Positions 15,050-18,712 of a DNA stretch of 18,712 nucleotides are shown here, in pieces (position 1 is the first letter of the stretch; every line of letters begins with the position of its first letter). Origin of the DNA: CAZFLD01 sp964519835 (GTDB lineage Bacteria > Spirochaetota > Spirochaetia > DSM-27196 > CAZFLD01); contig CAZFLD010000073.1 of assembly GCA_964519835.1 (NCBI GenBank), positions 1-18,712 of the forward strand, in the 5' to 3' direction. A program made the position numbers and the translations under genes. The notes beneath the pieces are model-generated. The model worked only from the letters and a program-made list of their open reading frames with translations, did no database searches and was not told the origin of the DNA.

Positions 15050-16192
15050 TTATTGCGCAACCTCGACGTACTCGCCGTTTTGTACCTGGAAAACGGCAAA
15101 ACCTACGCCGGTGGCATTTCCGTCTTGGTCGAAGCTGATTTCGCCGACGGGAGTCTGCACCGCGCTGCTGCGAAGGGCGTTGATGATGTCGTCGTTGTTC
15201 GTAGAGCCTGCGACCTCGATGGCGTTGAACAAGGCAAGCGCCGCACTGACGGCTTCCATAAAAAAGTCGCCCGGCCCAGAACCGTACACTTCGATATGAC
15301 GCTCCGTGTATTCGGCTGCGAGTGGGTTGTCGCCGGTTTCACGGGCACCCGTGGCGTACACGCCCTCGGCAGAATCGCCGATGAGGTCAACAATGGCATT
15401 ACCCTTAATGCCGTCACCGCCGACAAACACCACGTCGTCCATACCCTGAGAGCGCATCTGCTCAACAAGCTTGGATGCCTCGGGATGATATCCACCCCAA
15501 ATGACAACCTCGGCGCCTTCGGCCCGAACCCGGTTAATAATTGCGGAGTAGTCCACGGCACCCACGGTTACCCCGTCGTACAGCACTACGTCGGCATCAT
15601 CAACTTCCTGAAGATACGCCTGTGCAAAGTCCGAAAGGCCCTTGCCGTAGTCACCCCGGTCATGGAGCAGGGCGATTTGAGTCAAACCAAGCTCGTCAAC
15701 GACGTAGTCCACCTGCAAACGGGCCTGTGCATCGTCGGGAGCAATGGTTCGGAAGAAGTTTTCGTATTCGGCTAGACCGGGATTGGTGGCCGAGGGTGAG
15801 ATGGCCAGAATGTCGGTCTCCGAGTAAACGGCAAGGGCTGTACCAGTTGCGCCGGAGCAGATATGGCCGATAACGGCGACAACGCCGTCGCTTACCAGCT
15901 TGGCGGCCGTGTTGGCGGCTACTTCGGGCGCGCACTGGTCGTCCTCGATTACAAGCTCAATCGGTCGACCAAGCACTCCGCCCGCAGCATTAATCTCTTC
16001 GACCACCAGCTCAACCGCATTGACTGTCGGAAGGCCGTAGGGCGAGAGGTCTCCGCTGTGGGGACCTGCGACACCGATAAGGATGGGCTCTGCGGCTTGG
16101 CCGCCGTCGTCTTCCTGGCCGCCTCCAGCAAAAACCGAACCGACCGCAATGGCAAACACAAACGCCACCGCGAAGATCTTTCGAATATTCAT
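15050..16192 (-). CDS. livK: Branched-chain amino-acid ABC transporter substrate-binding protein
   Basis: A 380-residue type I periplasmic binding protein (LivK/LivJ family, Peripla_BP_6). The signal peptide MNIRKIFAVAFVFAIAVGS is followed by a probable cut after VFA, before GGGQEDD. No cysteine is present at the cleavage site, so it is secreted rather than a classical lipoprotein. The fold is shown by IGVAGPHSGDLSPYG at the start of lobe 1, VVEEINAAGGVLGRPIELVIEDDQC, VIGHICSGATGTALAVY (ligand region) and FFMEAVSAALALFNAIE near the end. The frame is open upstream to 16387, but ATG 16192 has GAGGAGGA about 5 nt before it and begins exactly at the signal peptide. The ligand is probably a branched-chain or related amino acid, but cannot be fixed from sequence. 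Confidence 0.96.
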   Translation of the reverse strand: MNIRKIFAVAFVFAIAVGSVFAGGGQEDDGGQAAEPILIGVAGPHSGDLSPYGLPTVNAVELVVEEINAAGGVLGRPIELVIEDDQCAPEVAANTAAKLVSDGVVAVIGHICSGATGTALAVYSETDILAISPSATNPGLAEYENFFRTIAPDDAQARLQVDYVVDELGLTQIALLHDRGDYGKGLSDFAQAYLQEVDDADVVLYDGVTVGAVDYSAIINRVRAEGAEVVIWGGYHPEASKLVEQMRSQGMDDVVFVGGDGIKGNAIVDLIGDSAEGVYATGARETGDNPLAAEYTERHIEVYGSGPGDFFMEAVSAALALFNAIEVAGSTNNDDIINALRSSAVQTPVGEISFDQDGNATGVGFAVFQVQNGEYVEVAQ

Positions 16193-16228
16193 GCGTTCCT
16201 CCTCTGTGATGTGGATACTAAGTCCTAC

Positions 16229-16257
16229 ACTATCGAGAAGATGTGCATATCTGTCAA
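16229..16257 (-). promoter_or_regulatory. Sigma-70-type promoter of the LIV operon
   Basis: On the - strand a consensus -35 TTGACA (16257-16252), a 17-bp spacer and the -10 GATAGT (16234-16229). Transcription would start near 16222, about 30 nt before the livK ATG. Confidence 0.75.
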
Positions 16258-16313
16258 CATCAAACAGAATATTTATACAGAGATCGGTGGTACAAAGGGT
16301 ATGGAGGTGAGGT

Positions 16314-16321
16314 GGGGGGGG
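16314..16321 (+). repeat. Tract of eight G upstream of the livK promoter
   Basis: An uninterrupted run of eight G on the + strand (C on the livK strand), about 57 bp upstream of the livK -35 box. Such tracts can slip in length. It lies between the livK promoter and the upstream terminator, not in a gene. Confidence 0.6.
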
Positions 16322-16346
16322 AACAGACGGACGGGAAAAACAGGCA

Positions 16347-16377
16347 AAGAAAAAAAGAGCCGCCTTTGCGGCGGCTC
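16347..16377 (-). terminator. Intrinsic terminator of the candidate small RNA
   Basis: On the - strand GAGCCGCC pairs with GGCGGCTC around a 5-nt loop (GCAAA), followed by seven T and then a T-rich stretch. It lies about 90 bp upstream of the livK -35 element, so it must end a different transcript, coming from the right. Confidence 0.88.
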
Positions 16378-16397
16378 TCCGTAGCATCGAGCCCGGT

Positions 16398-16430
16398 CTA
16401 TGCCGGACCTCCTATCTCCGTCATGTCCAT
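16398..16430 (-). CDS. Possible 10-residue peptide (MDMTEIGGPA)
   Basis: ATG at 16430 is preceded by GGGAGG at exactly 6 nt, and the frame stops at TAG after ten codons, about 20 nt before the terminator stem. It lies inside the candidate small RNA. The ideal spacing is the only evidence. The peptide is not rich in Leu, Ile or Val, so a classical attenuator leader for the LIV operon is unlikely. Confidence 0.2.
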   Translation of the reverse strand: MDMTEIGGPA

Positions 16431-16571
16431 TGTCCACCTCCCTGCATTGGATTTCATGCGTGCTCACTCACGCACGATGGATGGACCAAGCACCAACGGC
16501 ACTTGGTGCGTAGATAGTAGCAAGCCCGCCGGCCAAAGGCAACAGGTTGTCGCTTCGCCAAGTAGCCCTGA

Positions 16572-16599
16572 ATGTTAAGGATCGTTAGGATTTGGTTAA
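16572..16599 (-). promoter_or_regulatory. Possible promoter of the candidate small RNA
   Basis: On the - strand TTAACC (16599-16594), a 16-bp spacer and TAACAT (16577-16572), each matching four of six consensus bases. A start at the GGG around 16566-16568 would follow about 5-6 nt later. Confidence 0.35.
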
Positions 16600-16814
16600 T
16601 GTCGATCAGTGAGGCGAGTCCCATATCGTCGCGAGCGGATTTCGCCGACGGGGTCGAGCGTTGGAATTCTCGTGTTTGGATACGCGTTGAGGATCGGCGT
16701 CACGCCTGTCGGCTGTCGGGCGGGGTGCCGCGAGTTACGTTCGGCGTGGCGGAGCCGGGCCGGAGGAACTGATTATGTGCCGCTTTACAGTCTTTGGCAC
16801 CCGCTAATGCGGAC
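16600..16814. other. Intergenic stretch with no supported gene
   Basis: I see no gene here. Open frames exist on both strands but lack ribosome-binding sites and look like GC-rich noise. A 56-codon - strand frame begins with ATG near 16624 and runs through the candidate small RNA (MGLASLIDINQ...); it has no Shine-Dalgarno and I do not call it. Confidence 0.5.
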
Positions 16815-16845
16815 AATAAAAAACTGCCCCGGTTTCCCGAGGCAG
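16815..16845 (-). terminator. Intrinsic terminator with GAAA tetraloop
   Basis: On the - strand CTGCCTCGG, loop GAAA, CCGGGGCAG (9 bp including one G-U) is followed by TTTTTTATT. It lies 28 bp after the stop of the small gene at 16874-17287. Confidence 0.92.
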
Positions 16846-16873
16846 CCTGAACGTGGTCAACGTCTGGCGAAAG

Positions 16874-17287
16874 CTATTCGGCGGCCTCGATAGCTGCGAG
16901 TAGGCTGTCGATGTCGGGAGCAAGCACAACGCCCGGAAGCTCAATCGGCGCGCCGACCTGTGCCACAAAGGTGCCTTCAACAGGGCTCGCACGGTACGTA
17001 GTAAATGCGATGCGATAAAGGCCGCGAACCAACGGCTCGTCGCCGGCCGTCACGCGAAGCAGCGAGTTGTAACGATTGCCCGACGGTTGCTCAGGCAGTT
17101 CAGAAGAGTCGTCGTTGTTGCCAAACCGAAGCCACTCGGTGGAGCCGATGTTTGACTCGATGTCGGCGGGATCCACAATGGTCAATGCTCGCTCGAGGCC
17201 GATCCATGTATCGAAGTAGGTCTCCGGATTGGCTGCACGATAGTCAGCAAATCCGTCGCGCACGAAGTCGCCTTCGGCCGGCTCCAT
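16874..17287 (-). CDS. Hypothetical protein, 137 residues
   Basis: I do not recognise this protein. It is acidic, lacks cysteine and looks like a mixed alpha/beta or beta-rich domain: YFDTWIGLERALTIVDPADIE, STEWLRFGNND, a basic central segment (SGNRYNSLLRV), LYRIAFTTYRASPVEGTFVAQVGAP and a helical C-terminus (IDSLLAAIEAAE). No signal peptide or membrane segment is seen. ATG 17287 is the only good start, because the frame meets TAA 15 codons or fewer upstream. GAGGG sits only one base before the ATG and AAGGA is 12 nt away, so initiation looks weak. The gene could have lost an N-terminal exported part. Coding is supported by the frame and by the strong terminator just downstream. Confidence 0.65.
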   Translation of the reverse strand: MEPAEGDFVRDGFADYRAANPETYFDTWIGLERALTIVDPADIESNIGSTEWLRFGNNDDSSELPEQPSGNRYNSLLRVTAGDEPLVRGLYRIAFTTYRASPVEGTFVAQVGAPIELPGVVLAPDIDSLLAAIEAAE

Positions 17288-17354
17288 ACCCTCGATATTT
17301 CCTTACTATGTCACTATCCTTCTCAGAAAATTCAGTTTAGTCACTCGCCCTGAG

Positions 17355-17398
17355 GCGTGGCCGGCGCCGCGCGTGGAGCTATTCGATTCCGGCCACGC
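17355..17398. repeat. 10-bp perfect inverted repeat with 24-nt loop
   Basis: GCGTGGCCGG (17355-17364) and CCGGCCACGC (17389-17398). No T-run follows on either strand, so it is not a standard terminator. It lies between the - strand hypothetical gene (starting at 17287) and a + strand short open frame, so it could be a regulatory palindrome or a recombination-site arm. Confidence 0.5.
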
Positions 17399-17418
17399 AA
17401 ACAATAAGGAACAAGAGC

Positions 17419-17502
17419 GTGTTTCCTAGGTTTGTAGAATTTCGCATTTCCGCTACGGAACACGACGGAACGTGGCGAGTCTTGTTGGCAGAAGAAGCTT
17501 AA
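17419..17502 (+). CDS. Possible 27-residue small protein
   Basis: A short frame starting at GTG 17419 with AAGGA about 8 nt upstream and ending at TAA 17500-17502. The translation begins MFPRFVEFR and ends WRVLLAEEA, a composition like real protein (alternating hydrophobic and charged residues) rather than GC-rich noise. A second start with a strong ribosome-binding site follows 22 nt later. It may be a small protein or the remnant 3' end of a longer gene. Confidence 0.3.
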   Translation: MFPRFVEFRISATEHDGTWRVLLAEEA

Positions 17503-17562
17503 GAGAAAAGGAGGGAATACCAGAATGGTGATTTGCCTAACGGACCCGTTGGAGCGAAATGT

Positions 17563-17605
17563 GCTGAAGCCGGCCGCCGCCTTTCTATCGGGCTGGGCGG
17601 ATTTG
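17563..17605. repeat. 43-bp repeat, copy 1 (terminator half plus tRNA 3' end)
   Basis: Identical to 18633-18675. On the - strand it reads as the last 18 nt of a tRNA, then TAGAAAGGCGGCGGCCGGCTTC. The second arm of the terminator hairpin, present beyond the other copy, is missing here, so this copy is truncated. Confidence 0.9.
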
Positions 17606-17619
17606 AACCGCCGACCCCA
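17588..17619 (-). tRNA. 3'-terminal fragment resembling tRNA-Pro (partial)
   Basis: On the - strand a canonical T-arm (stem GGCGG/CCGCC, loop TTCAAAT; 17612-17596), then a 7-nt acceptor strand CAGCCCG (17595-17589) and discriminator A (17588). G72 with A73 and a CCCG acceptor end is the pattern of bacterial tRNA-Pro, which has the unusual C1-G72 pair. A GGGTC-like variable loop precedes it. Upstream no anticodon arm, D-arm or matching CGGGCTG 5' strand can be found, and CCA is not encoded. I treat it as a non-functional tRNA 3' end. Confidence 0.55.
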
Positions 17620-17639
17620 GGTCCCCCAGGCGCGCCGAG

Positions 17640-17747
17640 TGCTTTTCCGTACGGTCCTGGAGACGTAAATCCCTACAGTGTAGCACTTGTGACAGGCCGT
17701 TTCGGTATTCCCTCGCGGGAAAGTGTCTACACACTGTCTACGCTCCC
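17640..17747. other. Short intergenic region with small palindromes
   Basis: No gene is seen. It holds CTACAGTGTAG (17673-17683) and TTCCC-TCGC-GGGAA (17708-17721), the latter 34 bp after the stop of the following - strand gene but without a T-run. Confidence 0.4.
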
Positions 17748-17762
17748 CATAGCTTCATTCGG
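17748..17762. repeat. 15-bp direct repeat, left copy
   Basis: CATAGCTTCATTCGG, identical to 18280-18294. On the - strand it contains the TGA stop of the exported-protein gene followed by an ATG. Confidence 0.8.
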
Positions 17763-18282
17763 TGGATTCAGGGACCCTGTCAAAGCGAAGCAGGTCCTCT
17801 ACAACCTCCCGCTCACCGGTCGAGGGGTCTATTGCTTCGAGAGAGATGACGAGCACACTTGGATCCACGTACTTGACCACGAGGATTAACTCCGCAACCG
17901 TGCCGCCCGGGAGCCGAAATTCTGGGAAGCGGATCTCGTCATCGGCAATGCGGTAGTTGAACGATGTGATGGATATCGGCTCAAGCGACTCTAGATACTC
18001 AATCCACTCGTAGGAGGATTCAACATCAATTCCGGCTCTCTCGAACGCAGCAGCGGTTTCGCGCGCGGACTCGATCATGGATTGGATCTGCTCACTTGTG
18101 TCGGACATGATTCGTAGACGCCCCGTGTCCCGAAACGAGAGCCGCAAGTCCACGCCTTCCGCGTAACCTCCGTTGTTCCGCCATGTTCCGATGATCTCTG
18201 CAGTGTCGAGCGCGCTTGCCCCACTAACTACGATGGCCGACAACGCGAAAGTCGCAATTGTTCGGGCGAGTTGATTACGCAT
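17755..18282 (-). CDS. Exported protein of unknown function, lipocalin-like pattern
   Basis: A 175-residue secreted protein. The N-terminus MRNQLARTIATFALSAIVV is a signal peptide with likely cleavage at SGASA before LDTAE; there is no lipobox. The mature protein opens with IIGTWRNNGGYAEGVDLRLSFRDTG, which resembles the G-x-W start of small calycin/lipocalin-like domains. A helix-rich stretch follows (about 60-90, MIESARETAAAFERAG), then beta-type segments to RFDRVPESTE. A TTG start at 18300 is possible, but the signal peptide begins at ATG 18282. No strong Shine-Dalgarno is seen (GGAG about 12 nt upstream). The gene is bounded exactly by 15-bp direct repeats that include its ATG and its stop. 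Function unknown. Confidence 0.78.
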   Translation of the reverse strand: MRNQLARTIATFALSAIVVSGASALDTAEIIGTWRNNGGYAEGVDLRLSFRDTGRLRIMSDTSEQIQSMIESARETAAAFERAGIDVESSYEWIEYLESLEPISITSFNYRIADDEIRFPEFRLPGGTVAELILVVKYVDPSVLVISLEAIDPSTGEREVVEDLLRFDRVPESTE

Positions 18283-18294
18283 AGCTTCATTCGG
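18280..18294. repeat. 15-bp direct repeat, right copy
   Basis: Identical to 17748-17762, 532 bp apart. On the - strand it ends with the ATG of the exported-protein gene. Confidence 0.8.
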
Positions 18295-18300
18295 CTCCAA

Positions 18301-18475
18301 TAGTTGTCTCGGTTTTTGCTGAAAATTGTGCTCAGACTCTGCAACCCGCGAATGATCTCAAAACGTGGATAGTCGATGGTGCAACATTGTGCGCGTTGGA
18401 GGTCCCAATAACAGTTTGCGGTCGCGCTTCAGCGCATCTGCGAAACCCTTTTGGTCCGCACACTGCTGACAAAAC
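18301..18475. other. Intergenic region without a supported gene
   Basis: A - strand open frame crosses this region from 18600 into the structured element, but it has no start signal and is mostly repeat translated. Small stems such as GCGCT-GA-AGCGC near 18430 are present. Confidence 0.4.
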
Positions 18476-18530
18476 TCGGGCTGGGCGGATTTGCCCTCCG
18501 GCCGTCGTCGTCCTGACGACGACCTCCGGG
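18476..18530. repeat. 55-bp repeat, copy 1
   Basis: Identical to 18658-18712, the last 55 bases of the window. It begins with TCGGGCTGGGCGGATTTG, the antisense of the tRNA 3' end, and contains the 9-bp stem GTCGTCGTC/GACGACGAC. Confidence 0.92.
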
Positions 18531-18615
18531 CCGCCTGCGTGCCTAAATCGGCGTCCTGCCGATTTGCGCTCCACGTATTCGCGCCGGCACTCCGTTTCAA
18601 ATCCGCCCTATGCCC
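18478..18615. mobile_element. Structured 138-bp element with inverted ends
   Basis: The ends are inverted copies: GGGC-TG-GGCGGATTTG (18478-18493) and CAAATCCGCC-CTAT-GCCC (18598-18615). Inside are two strong hairpins: GTCGTCGTC-CT-GACGACGAC (18504-18523), lengthened by CCGG/CCGG, and AAATCGGC-GTCCT-GCCGATTT (18545-18565). The whole could fold as a multi-arm structure closed by the ends. It has no protein gene. I regard it as a non-autonomous repeat element; the family is unknown to me. Confidence 0.5.
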
Positions 18616-18654
18616 AAAAAAGGCGGCCCCCGGCTGAAGCCGGCCGCCGCCTTT
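18616..18654 (-). terminator. Intrinsic terminator between repeat elements
   Basis: On the - strand AAAGGCGGC pairs with GCCGCCTTT, with an inner CCGGC-TTCA-GCCGG stem, followed by a run of T (18621-18616). It could also work weakly on the + strand. It directly follows the tRNA-3'-end-like sequence at 18658-18675. Confidence 0.75.
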
Positions 18655-18675
18655 CTATCGGGCTGGGCGGATTTG
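18633..18675. repeat. 43-bp repeat, copy 2
   Basis: Identical to 17563-17605, but here the terminator hairpin is complete. Only the final 18 nt of the tRNA-like 3' end are shared; beyond 18675 the sequence is that of the 55-bp repeat and not a T-arm. Confidence 0.9.
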
Positions 18676-18712
18676 CCCTCCGGCCGTCGTCGTCCTGACG
18701 ACGACCTCCGGG
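18658..18712. repeat. 55-bp repeat, copy 2, running into the window end
   Basis: Identical to 18476-18530 and still matching at the last base, so a second copy of the structured element probably begins here and is cut by the window edge. Confidence 0.92.

Larger units (their letters stand above)
16347..16567 (-). ncRNA. Candidate independent small RNA of about 215 nt, family unknown
   Basis: A self-contained transcription unit: a promoter-like pair just upstream (16572-16599), a start near 16566, no substantial gene and a strong terminator. Local stems are visible on the - strand: GCACCAA/TTGGTGC (with a competing ACCAAG/CTTGGT), TGCGTG/CACGCA and GGTC/GACC near the 3' end. GTCCAT-type segments could also pair with two downstream GGAC sites. 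The size suits 6S RNA, and a GTTGGTG ... GGTCC stretch is faintly like enterobacterial 6S, but I cannot show the long 6S hairpin. Features of tmRNA, SRP RNA and RNase P RNA were looked for and not found. An mRNA for a very short peptide is the alternative. Confidence 0.35.
17525..17668 (+). pseudogene. Gene start cut off by repeat sequence
   Basis: ATG 17525 has a near-perfect Shine-Dalgarno (AAAGGAGGG) about 9 nt upstream. The first 12 codons (MVICLTDPLERN) read like a protein. From 17563 the frame enters the 43-bp repeat and then antisense of a tRNA 3' end, stopping at 17666-17668 after 47 codons. I read this as the beginning of a gene replaced downstream by repeat sequence, not as a functional 47-residue protein. 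Confidence 0.35.

Noticed and set aside
16378..16566. Riboswitch controlling livK
   Set aside because: livK has its own TTGACA promoter downstream of the terminator, and no conserved core of a riboswitch class I know is visible, so a separate transcript is more likely.
16637..16651. 15 bp (GATTTCGCCGACGGG) shared with 15138-15152 in livK
   Set aside because: One match of this length between GC-rich sequences in 18 kb is compatible with chance, and the flanks do not extend it.
17535..17556. GCCTAAC and GTTGGAGC resembling integron attC core sites
   Set aside because: The second site does not match GTTRRRY and the spacing is far too short for an attC site. No integrase and no repeated attC sites are seen.
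17533..17889. A 118-codon + strand frame reading GLGGFEPPTP
   Set aside because: It is antisense to the tRNA 3'-end fragment and to the end of the exported-protein gene. GGFEPPT is the familiar spurious translation of an antisense tRNA T-arm.
18358..18600. An 80-codon - strand frame and its neighbour at 18332-18574
   Set aside because: Both are translations of the structured repeat and its flank, with no ribosome-binding site. The hairpins explain the open frames better than selection on a protein.
17681..18712. CRISPR array in the repeat-rich right end
   Set aside because: The repeats are few, of differing length (15, 43 and 55 bp), irregularly spaced and partly inverted, and no cas gene is present.

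Overview
The window looks like a draft or metagenome contig from a GC-rich spirochaete. The clues are the LivK-type binding protein, whose export signal runs into an Ala-Gly-Gly-Gly-Gln-Glu-Asp mature end of a kind I associate with Spirochaetaceae (from memory), the small exported proteins of no known family, and the GlpA/FAD-oxidoreductase/DUF1667 glycerol cluster known from Thermotogae, Firmicutes and Spirochaetes. No marker gene confirms the phylum, so this placement is an inference. The left edge cuts a gene and the right edge ends inside a repeat.

Left part, + strand (1-3235): a 5'-truncated S-adenosylhomocysteine hydrolase-like gene; a STAS anti-sigma-factor antagonist overlapping by 4 bp a 401-residue protein with a degenerate GHKL-like C-terminus; then a DeoR-family repressor that is very probably the glycerol regulator.

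Glycerol operon, + strand (3283-10027): five genes that overlap each other by 1 to 17 bp. They encode a natural fusion of FAD glycerol-3-phosphate dehydrogenase (with a BFD-like [2Fe-2S] domain) and a pyridine-nucleotide/FAD oxidoreductase; a DUF1667 cysteine protein; glycerol kinase; a second flavoprotein of the E. coli GlpA type that lacks its C-terminal Fe-S domain; and an SdhB/FrdB-like three-cluster iron-sulfur subunit. Glycerol would be phosphorylated by GlpK and oxidised to dihydroxyacetone phosphate by one or two distinct dehydrogenases. No GlpF, GlpC or membrane anchor is present. Four helically phased A-rich repeats lie between the repressor and the operon. A small exported protein (10161-10562) follows from its own promoter.

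LIV operon, - strand (16192 to 10593): livK, an intrinsic terminator, livH, livM, livG, livF and a CBS-CBS-ACT protein. This is a branched-chain (or similar) amino-acid ABC importer with a probable ligand-sensing accessory. livK has its own TTGACA promoter. Just upstream is an apparently independent transcription unit of about 215 nt with a promoter and a strong terminator, a candidate small RNA.

Right part (16600-18712) is accessory-like: two small - strand genes, one with a perfect GAAA-loop terminator and one encoding a signal-peptide protein flanked by 15-bp direct repeats; two short open frames with good ribosome-binding sites; a 3'-terminal fragment resembling tRNA-Pro; and repeats that share the sequence of that tRNA end. 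One repeat is a highly structured 138-bp element bounded by inverted copies of it. This is the most likely place for an undescribed mobile or recombining element. The glycerol operon holds the most interesting enzymology.
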